Of a stretch of 6,335 nucleotides of DNA, positions 1 through 4,478 are shown one piece after another. Position 1 is the stretch's first letter. Each line of letters begins with the position of its first letter. Both the position numbers and the translations under genes were made by a program. The stretch comes from Desulfobacteraceae bacterium (GTDB lineage: Bacteria > Desulfobacterota > DSM-4660 > Desulfatiglandales > B25-G16), in contig JAUWZC010000130.1 in NCBI GenBank assembly GCA_030615565.1, positions 1 through 6,335 on the forward strand. The letters run 5' to 3'. Under the pieces are notes generated by a model that saw only the letters and a list, made by a program, of their open reading frames with translations, did no database searches and was not told the origin of the DNA.

Positions 1-359
1 CGATCAATCAAGTAGAAAATCCAACTGTAAAGTATCTGCTTCGGGCAATTCAGCACGATTCACGGAAACATGCCGATTTTGGTCGGGCAGCCTTGGAGAT
101 CCTCGAGTACAAGGAAATTGTGGGGGCGGAGGAAAGACAAGAAGTCTGGGATCTATTGAAAAAACATGATGACCTTGAAAGAAAGCACAGGGAATTTGTT
201 GCCGAAGTGAAATCCCTTGCGAGGACACCTGCGCTGCAATACATCTTCGAACAGATATGGGCAGATGAGAAGAAACACCATGCGATTCTTGAAACTCTGA
301 TGAGCAAACGATTTGAGAAAGATCCAGCAGCTCACTGGGGAGCTTTGTTAAGCTATTAA
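1..359 (+). CDS. Ferritin-like helical protein, C-terminal part (5' truncated by window edge)
   Basis: The reading frame is open from base 3 to a TAA at 357-359, giving 118 residues with no start; the gene begins outside the window. The protein is almost entirely helical and charged. It carries three spaced KH-centred motifs: HDSRKHADF, then LERKHREF about 45 residues later, then DEKKHHAIL about 35 further on. The second and third contain ExxH, the pattern by which ferritin and rubrerythrin four-helix bundles bind a di-iron site. I infer a ferritin-like fold, perhaps for iron or oxidative-stress handling. The missing N-terminus may hold further ligands, so metal binding is not shown. It could instead be a structural helical-bundle protein without metal. 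No clear terminator follows; the next gene is 587 bases away, so it is probably a separate transcription unit. Confidence 0.6.
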   Translation, partial: INQVENPTVKYLLRAIQHDSRKHADFGRAALEILEYKEIVGAEERQEVWDLLKKHDDLERKHREFVAEVKSLARTPALQYIFEQIWADEKKHHAILETLMSKRFEKDPAAHWGALLSY

Positions 360-668
360 GAGTGCGTTGATACATTCTCACTTCTTTTAAATAGGCGCTC
401 CATCCACCGGTCACCTGCAACGAGCGCATAAGACCGGTGGAAAACACACATAGTGCATATTCCACGCCGCACCTGCCAGGTATTCAAGCTGAATAGGCAA
501 AAGCGGGGTCGGGCATCCACAGGCTTTCCCCCAAACCCGAATTTGAGACGAAGCCCTCGTTTAAGGGAAATTGCGTATCAGTAAAATCAATAAGCGATAC
601 TGATCACCCTTAGGAGCGATTGACCCTGTTGCTTCGCTTCAGGGTTATTGATAAAAGAAACGTTGCGT
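360..668. other. Gene-free spacer with several short inverted repeats
   Basis: No convincing coding frame is present on either strand. Small stems seen directly are 403-412 with 432-441 (10 bp), 509-513 with 536-540 (5 bp), 577-583 with 598-604 (7 bp, 14-base loop) and 623-628 with 640-645 (6 bp, 11-base loop). None is followed by a run of T, so I do not call any of them an intrinsic terminator. The density of palindromes suggests degraded repeat material or structured RNA, but the individual 5-7 bp stems are within what chance could give. Confidence 0.5.
395..441 (+). repeat. Two interleaved inverted repeats (possible pseudoknot)
   Basis: A perfect 10-bp inverted repeat joins TCCACCGGTC (403-412) to GACCGGTGGA (432-441). 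A second 6-bp one joins GCGCTC (395-400) to GAGCGC (422-427). The two are interleaved, not nested, with 2-, 9- and 4-base connectors, which is the topology of an H-type pseudoknot. The 10-bp stem alone is a good hairpin with a 19-base loop. No T-tract follows, so it is not a standard terminator. Whether it is transcribed is unknown. Confidence 0.45.
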
Positions 669-854
669 TGAGCATGGAGGTGTCTTTTTTTACCTCATGC
701 CCTCTAACAGGGGGCTTCAGCGTGCCGCTTCAAACCCTGCGCACAAGCAACTCGTCATTGTCTTCTAGGGCCTTTGTTCGTGTTTATCCCGATTATCGGG
801 ACCTACCGACTTGTCTTTGTGAGGGCATGATAAAAAAAGACATCTCCATGCTCA
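669..854 (+). repeat. 186-base fold-back element with 34-bp terminal inverted repeat
   Basis: The left arm (669-704) and right arm (821-854) are reverse complements. Bases 669-692 pair with 831-854 (24 bp, including seven consecutive T-A pairs), and 695-704 pair with 821-830 (10 bp). The only defects are a two-base bulge (C693, C694) and one G-T opposition (680/843). That opposition is a G-U wobble in RNA read from the + strand but a C-A mismatch from the other strand. Inside the arms, 708-712 can pair with 735-739 (around 719-722/726-729), and 787-792 with 796-801 over a TTA loop. No target-site duplication is visible at the ends and no open frame looks real. It could be a structured non-coding RNA, the 5' leader of the gene starting at 947, or a MITE-like element. 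The inverted repeat itself is certain; its nature is not. Confidence 0.8.
787..801. repeat. Short palindrome TCCCGA-TTA-TCGGGA
   Basis: A perfect 6-bp stem with a 3-base loop sits inside the loop region of the 669-854 fold-back element. It would form an apical hairpin of the larger structure. No T-run follows. Confidence 0.6.
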
Positions 855-946
855 TTCACCAGGTAATTTCAAAGGGCTAAAATGTTACGAATTTAGTAAT
901 TTTAAATCCCAGATCGATGACTTTTAACTTATAACTTTAGGTACTT
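855..946 (+). promoter_or_regulatory. AT-rich leader before the 947 gene with weak ribosome binding site
   Basis: This 92-base stretch turns sharply AT-rich from about 880. TATAAC at 930-935 could serve as a -10 element, but I see no matching -35 at proper spacing, and it would leave almost no leader. AGG at 939-941, five bases before the ATG, is a weak Shine-Dalgarno match. Transcription may instead start further upstream and include the fold-back element. Confidence 0.25.
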
Positions 947-1891
947 ATGAAATTTAAACCAATATCCCTAAAAAATATAAGAACCTATCCTATAAAAAAA
1001 AGGCAAAGCAAGGTTTCGGTCAGGGATTTCGGATTACCCTGGATAGCAGGCAACAAGATGGGTCTTTGGCTCGAAAGACTGCCAAATATTTTAGCAGGAA
1101 ATGATCTTAGAAAATTGGTTAATAGATTAACAATGGCTGTGAAAGAAAAAAAGACTATAATAGTAGCTATGGGGGCTCATACAATTAAGGTTGGGTTAAG
1201 TCCTGTAATTTTGGATTTGATGGAAAGGGGAATAATTACTGGTATTGCCATGAACGGTGCTGGCATTATACATGACTCGGAGGTGGCAATGGTTGGTGCT
1301 ACATCAGAGGATGTAGAAAATGAACTTGCTCACGGCAAATTTGGAATGGCTAAAGAGACAGGGGAGTTTCTAAATAGTGCAATTAGGGATGGGGCTAAAA
1401 GGGGTGATGGATTAGGCCATTCAGTTGGGAGTAGTATTCTCAAGGCATCCTTTCCTTATAGCAAGTTTAGTTTGTTAGCTGGAGCTGCAAGAATGAATAT
1501 TCCTCTTACAGTTCATGTTGCTATAGGTACCGATATTATTCATTTCCATCCAGATGCAGATGGATCTGCAATAGGAAAAACTTCACATCTTGATTTTCGA
1601 ATCTTTTCCTCGCTGGTTTCACGCCTTGATGGTGGTGTATATATCAATCTTGGTTCAGCGGTTATCTTGCCCGAAGTATTTTTAAAGGCCCTTACTCTTG
1701 TCAGAAACCTAGGTTTTAATGTTAAAAAATTTACAACAGTGGATATGGATTTCGTAAGGAATTATAGGCCTATGACTAATGTAGTTAGAAGACCAACACT
1801 TGAGGGTGGAGAGGGATTTTCCATAACTGGGCACAATGAGATCATGTTTCCCCTGCTTGCAGCCGCCTTGATTGAAAATTTAGAAGCATAG
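947..1891 (+). CDS. Conserved protein of unknown function, possible deoxyhypusine-synthase-like fold
   Basis: This is a complete 314-residue frame from ATG to TAG. No signal peptide or clear membrane span is present, so it is probably cytoplasmic. Conserved-looking blocks are GAHTIKVGLSP (76-86), MNGAGIIHDSEVAMVG (102-117), TVHVAIGTDIIHFHPDADG (188-206), HLDFRIF (214-220), INLGSAVILPEVFLKAL (233-249), NYRPMTNVVRRP (272-283) and GHNEIMFP (295-302). The order 'helix, Gly-rich NGAG, later LDGGVYINLGSA' is reminiscent of deoxyhypusine synthase, whose Rossmann-type core has TAGG and ILGGGV segments. The canonical signatures are absent, however, so I do not call it DHS. The many His, Asp and Gly residues in conserved-looking loops suggest an enzyme binding a nucleotide or sugar-like ligand. 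It stands alone between two long spacers, so context gives no function. The start is supported by a weak AGG five bases upstream. Coding status is secure; function is open. Confidence 0.85.
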   Translation: MKFKPISLKNIRTYPIKKRQSKVSVRDFGLPWIAGNKMGLWLERLPNILAGNDLRKLVNRLTMAVKEKKTIIVAMGAHTIKVGLSPVILDLMERGIITGIAMNGAGIIHDSEVAMVGATSEDVENELAHGKFGMAKETGEFLNSAIRDGAKRGDGLGHSVGSSILKASFPYSKFSLLAGAARMNIPLTVHVAIGTDIIHFHPDADGSAIGKTSHLDFRIFSSLVSRLDGGVYINLGSAVILPEVFLKALTLVRNLGFNVKKFTTVDMDFVRNYRPMTNVVRRPTLEGGEGFSITGHNEIMFPLLAAALIENLEA

Positions 1892-2034
1892 CAATTTCCT
1901 TTTTTGGACGCAGATGGGCGCAGATTATTTCCGAATTCCGTGTTCCGTCATTCGGAACTCGGAAGCAAGATTTTAAATATTTTGATAAAGTAGACACCCA
2001 CGGCCTTACGCCCATGGCACTTTGAGGTAAAGCG
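1892..2034. other. Spacer with direct repeat and hairpin, no gene
   Basis: ACGCAGAT (1908-1915) and GCGCAGAT (1918-1925) form a 10-base-period near-direct repeat, a type common as intergenic filler in environmental bacterial genomes. The 1929-1964 hairpin follows. Further on, CGGCCTT occurs at 2001-2007 and again at 2035-2041, and TTGAGGT at 2022-2028 and 2040-2046, hinting at small local duplications next to the next fold-back element. No coding frame is convincing on either strand. Confidence 0.45.
1929..1964 (+). repeat. Imperfect 12-bp hairpin downstream of the 947-1891 gene
   Basis: TTCCGAATTCCG (1929-1940) pairs with CGGAACTCGGAA (1953-1964). Eleven of the 12 positions pair; A1935/C1958 is the only mismatch. 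The loop is 12 bases. The sequence after it (GCAAGATTTTAAATATTTT) is T-rich but starts five bases late, so it may be a weak terminator for the preceding gene or just a TTCCG-type intergenic repeat. Confidence 0.5.
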
Positions 2035-2216
2035 CGGCCTTGAGGTCTTTTCTGAGTGACTGGTGGAAGGCTGCCGTCCTTTTCACGACTTATCAGCGGG
2101 GGAAACTGCAGCCCCCGACTTGTCGGAGGAATGCGGAGAGGGCAAAACTCCCCCACAGATAAGTCGTAGAAAAGACCCGGCCGGGGAGCCTTGGAGCCGA
2201 AGAAAAGACTTCAAGG
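2035..2216 (+). repeat. Complex fold-back element with two alternative closing stems
   Basis: The 5' arm can pair with two different downstream copies of AGAAAAGAC (2168-2176 and 2201-2209). Option A joins 2044-2053 with 2168-2177 (10 bp, perfect), continued by 2035-2039 with 2179-2183 (5 bp). Option B joins 2038-2053 with 2201-2216 (16 bp, one G-U wobble at 2044/2210). The two exclude each other. Inside, ACGACTTATC (2085-2094) pairs perfectly with 2158-2167 and would abut the option A stem directly. CGGGGG (2097-2102) pairs with CCCCCG (2112-2117) over a 9-base loop, and 2135-2138 can pair with 2148-2151. This much nesting is unlikely by chance. It could be a leader RNA of the ispF operon, a free-standing RNA, or a decayed palindromic repeat. 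No known riboswitch signature was recognised. Confidence 0.65.
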
Positions 2217-2244
2217 AAGCATGATATACATTCTAAGGATTCAC

Positions 2245-2264
2245 CCCCGGGCTCACGTCCGGGG
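2245..2264. repeat. GC-rich hairpin CCCCGG / CCGGGG
   Basis: A perfect 6-bp all-GC stem (2245-2250 with 2259-2264) has an 8-base loop, GCTCACGT. It stands 28 bases after the fold-back element and has no T-run after it, so it looks like a REP-type palindrome, not a terminator. Confidence 0.5.
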
Positions 2265-2291
2265 TCCTCTGCCGATTCTTGATAGTTTTCT

Positions 2292-2371
2292 GCGGGTACC
2301 CGCCCGCCTCGCCTTGCGGACTTGCATGGCGGGCAGGTCGGCGAAAACCTGCCCGCCGTCTGGTAGGCGGG
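2292..2371. repeat. Cluster of alternating CCCGCC / GGCGGG palindromes (REP-like)
   Basis: GCGGGTACCCGC (2292-2303) is a perfect 12-base palindrome. It is followed by CCCGCC (2303-2308), GGCGGG (2328-2333), CCCGCC (2352-2357) and GGCGGG (2366-2371), alternating in orientation so that each neighbouring pair can form a hairpin. The middle pair extends to a perfect 11-bp stem (2328-2338 with 2347-2357) with an 8-base loop. GC content is far above that of the flanking genes. It resembles short interspersed palindromic repeats. A role in transcript ends or topology is possible, but it sits 5' of ispF, not at an evident gene end. Confidence 0.6.
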
Positions 2372-2408
2372 TCTGTGTCCTAATTAATTTAATTTTTTTC
2401 TTAACAAA
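2372..2408 (+). promoter_or_regulatory. AT-rich stretch immediately before ispF
   Basis: After the GC-rich palindromes the sequence switches to TAATTAATTTAA and a seven-T run (2393-2399) ending nine bases before the ispF ATG. No Shine-Dalgarno sequence is visible. The T-run could be an UP-like or -10-flanking region, or the tail of a poor terminator for upstream transcripts. I cannot assign a promoter with confidence. Confidence 0.2.
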
Positions 2409-2897
2409 ATGGTAAAAGAACTGTTCAGGATTGGATTTGGGTACGATGTTCATAGGCTGGTTGCCGGAAGGCCTCTGATTTTAGGCGGTGTTAAGATTCC
2501 ATACATAAAAGGCCTATTAGGTTATTCTGACGCCGATGTTTTGACCCATGCCGTTATTGATTCTATCCTTGGAGCCCTTGGTAAAGGTGATATTGGTCGC
2601 CATTTTCCAGATTCTGATCCTGCTTATAAAGGGGTAGATAGTCTTTTTCTTCTAAAAAAGGTTGTAAGCCTTGCCCATGATGAAAGATTCACTGTGAACA
2701 ACCTTGATACCACTATTGTTGCCCAAAAACCAAAATTAACTCAATATTTGAATGATATGAAAGAACGGCTATCAGGTGTTTTAGAGGTTGAACCTCATAT
2801 GGTAAACATAAAAGCTACTACCACCGAGGGCATCGGTTTTTGCGGTAGAGAGGAAGGGTTGGCTGCCTATGCAGTAGTCACTCTAAAATGCACATGA
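2409..2897 (+). CDS. ispF: 2-C-methyl-D-erythritol 2,4-cyclodiphosphate synthase
   Basis: IspF converts 4-diphosphocytidyl-2-C-methylerythritol 2-phosphate to the 2,4-cyclodiphosphate with loss of CMP, in the MEP route to isoprenoids. It is a cytosolic trimer with a divalent metal (usually zinc) between subunits. The 162-residue length is normal for a single-domain IspF. The N-terminal RIGFGYDVHRL gives metal ligands D13 and H15, and SDADVLTHA gives H47. DIGRHFPDSDPAYKG (61-75) and TTTEGIGFCGREEG (137-150) are the expected substrate and cytidine-site motifs. Position 39, in GYSDADV, is Tyr where most relatives I know have His (GHSDADV). The ATG at 2409 is the first start after an in-frame stop at 2385-2387 and has no clear ribosome binding site. 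Its usual partner ispD is not adjacent in this window. cysS follows after 19 bases, so the two are surely co-transcribed. Confidence 0.97.
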   Translation: MVKELFRIGFGYDVHRLVAGRPLILGGVKIPYIKGLLGYSDADVLTHAVIDSILGALGKGDIGRHFPDSDPAYKGVDSLFLLKKVVSLAHDERFTVNNLDTTIVAQKPKLTQYLNDMKERLSGVLEVEPHMVNIKATTTEGIGFCGREEGLAAYAVVTLKCT

Positions 2898-2904
2898 TAA
2901 GAAA

Positions 2905-2910
2905 TAAGGA
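2905..2910 (+). promoter_or_regulatory. Ribosome binding site of cysS (TAAGGA)
   Basis: TAAGGA lies six bases before the ATG at 2917, good Shine-Dalgarno spacing. It is the clearest ribosome binding site in the window and supports that start. Confidence 0.7.
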
Positions 2911-2916
2911 AAATAA

Positions 2917-4374
2917 ATGTCCCTTAGGTTATATAATTCAGCAAGCCGGAAAAAAGAAGTCTTCAAGCCAATAAAAAATGGTAAGGTTGGTATCTATGTC
3001 TGTGGGGTTACTGTCTACGATCTGTGCCATATAGGACATGCTCGTTCAGCAATTGTCTTTGATGTCTTGGTTAGATATCTGAGGGCTAGGGGCTTTAAGG
3101 TTACATATGTTAGAAATTTTACCGATGTCGATGATAAAATCATTGAGCGTGCAAAAAAAACAGGGGAGGATACAACTACCCTAGCAGAACGTTATATAAG
3201 GGCCTTTTATGAGGATATGCTTGCATTAGGTGTGCTTGATGCGGATGTGGAGCCTAAAGCCACAGAACATATTGATGATATTATTGATATGGTTAGCCGC
3301 TTGATTGAAAAAGGATTTGCCTACCTAGTGGATAACACTGTCTACTTTTCTGTTGAAAAATTTGAAAGTTATGGTCAACTTTCAGGTCGTCGACTGGAGG
3401 AGATGGTTGCCGGTGCACGGATTGCTGTTGATGAGAAAAAGAAATACCCTATGGATTTTGTTCTTTGGAAAGGGGCAAAGCCAGGGGAGCCCAAGTGGAG
3501 GAGTCCCTGGGGTGATGGAAGACCAGGATGGCATATAGAGTGCTCTGCTATGAGCTGCAAATATTTAGGGGCAAATTTTGATATACATGGTGGCGGCAGG
3601 GATCTGATATTCCCACATCATGAAAACGAGAGGGCCCAGGCAATGGCGGCCAATGGGGTCGGTTTTACAAATTACTGGGTACATAACGGTTTTTTGACAG
3701 TTGAGTCGGAAAAAATGTCCAAGTCTCTGGGAAATTTTATTACAATACGAGATGCACTTAATTTATATCATCCTCAGGAATTAAGGCTATTTTTGCTTTC
3801 CAAGCATTACAGGAGTCCATTAGATTTTTCCCGGTCTGCCCTGTTGGAAACCAGATCAGGTCTTATCAGGATTTACAGGACCCTTCAAAGGTTAGAGGAG
3901 ATAATCGGGCCCTATAAAGATATTTCAATCACTCCGTTTTTGTCTCAAGAAAGTGGCGATGATTTTAGGGGCCACTTTATAAGTGTTATGGATGATGATC
4001 TTAATACTGCAGCAGGATTGGGATTACTTTTTGATAAGGCTCGGGATATTAATCGGCTCATAGATTTAGCAATTCCACATAAGGATATGAAATCCCAATT
4101 AATGAAAGAAAGGACCGATCTTCTTAACTGTTCTAAGTCCTTGGGTCTCTTTGAAGAGGAACCCTCCCAATTTTTTCAGGAAATAATAAAGACTCCATCT
4201 GAAATAAACACTGAAGAGATTGAGAACATGATCCAGGAGAGGGATGAGGCAAGAAAGGCAAAAGATTGGGCAAGGGCAGATGCTATTAGGGAGGCACTAT
4301 CTAGAGAAAGGGTTATTCTTGAAGATGGACCAAAAGGCACAAAATGGCGATTTATGATAGAGGAGTCCAGATAA
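2917..4374 (+). CDS. cysS: Cysteinyl-tRNA synthetase
   Basis: CysRS is a class I aminoacyl-tRNA synthetase that activates cysteine with ATP and loads it on tRNA-Cys in the cytoplasm. The 485 residues match the usual bacterial length. The N-terminal block IYVCGVTVYDLCHIGHARS (26-44) contains the HIGH motif (38-41) and the first zinc ligand C29. The remaining zinc ligands are at the expected places: C209 in WHIECSAMS, and H234 and E238 in IFPHHENERA. KMSKS is at 266-270. The tail (about 440-485) keeps the DEARKAKDWARADAIRE helix and the DGPKGTKWR end typical of the anticodon-binding region. Nothing is truncated. It is the second gene of the ispF operon, and uvrB follows after 104 bases. Confidence 0.98.
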   Translation: MSLRLYNSASRKKEVFKPIKNGKVGIYVCGVTVYDLCHIGHARSAIVFDVLVRYLRARGFKVTYVRNFTDVDDKIIERAKKTGEDTTTLAERYIRAFYEDMLALGVLDADVEPKATEHIDDIIDMVSRLIEKGFAYLVDNTVYFSVEKFESYGQLSGRRLEEMVAGARIAVDEKKKYPMDFVLWKGAKPGEPKWRSPWGDGRPGWHIECSAMSCKYLGANFDIHGGGRDLIFPHHENERAQAMAANGVGFTNYWVHNGFLTVESEKMSKSLGNFITIRDALNLYHPQELRLFLLSKHYRSPLDFSRSALLETRSGLIRIYRTLQRLEEIIGPYKDISITPFLSQESGDDFRGHFISVMDDDLNTAAGLGLLFDKARDINRLIDLAIPHKDMKSQLMKERTDLLNCSKSLGLFEEEPSQFFQEIIKTPSEINTEEIENMIQERDEARKAKDWARADAIREALSRERVILEDGPKGTKWRFMIEESR

Positions 4375-4478
4375 ATTTGTCATTTGTCAGTTACATTTCT
4401 GAGCAGTTAGCAGCCTGTGGAACTTTACTCGCAACCTGTAACCCGTAGCTTAAAACTCGATAAACTCAACAAACACAA
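4375..4478. other. 104-base spacer between cysS and uvrB
   Basis: It begins with a tandem 7-base repeat, ATTTGTC twice (4375-4388), and later has near-repeats AACCTG / AACCCG and two ACTCRA-type words close to the uvrB start. There is no hairpin with a T-run, so transcription probably continues into uvrB. No ribosome binding site is visible before the GTG. Confidence 0.4.

Noticed and set aside
361..388. Intrinsic terminator after the ferritin-like gene
   Set aside because: Only a 4-bp stem (361-364/379-382) can form before the short TTCTTTT run, too weak to call.
3..465. Long open frame of 153 codons on the - strand
   Set aside because: It lies opposite the ferritin-like gene, whose + strand translation has coherent helical motifs; the reverse frame is a by-product of its codon pattern.
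705..760. tRNA-like GCTTCAAACCCTGC resembling a T-arm
   Set aside because: No acceptor stem, D-arm or anticodon arm can be built around it at tRNA spacing.
669..854. Insertion-sequence remnant or MITE with target duplication
   Set aside because: No direct repeat is visible on the two flanks and the arm ends match no IS terminus I recognise. It remains possible, but I could not support it as a mobile element.
620..880. Open frame of 86 codons on the + strand (TTG start)
   Set aside because: It runs straight through the inverted-repeat element, has no ribosome binding site, and its translation shows no recognisable motif. The repeat explains the sequence better.
1842..2156. Open frame of 104 codons on the - strand
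   Set aside because: It overlaps the end of the 947-1891 gene and most of the fold-back element. No motif or start signal supports it.
2035..2400. T-box or other known riboswitch controlling cysS
   Set aside because: I found no T-box antiterminator signature (GGGUGGNACCGCG-like) and no other riboswitch core I know. ispF, not cysS, is the first gene downstream.
2191..2415. Open frame of 74 codons on the + strand before ispF
   Set aside because: It covers the GC-rich palindromes and overlaps the ispF start in another frame. The translation is Arg- and Pro-rich, as expected from such repeats.
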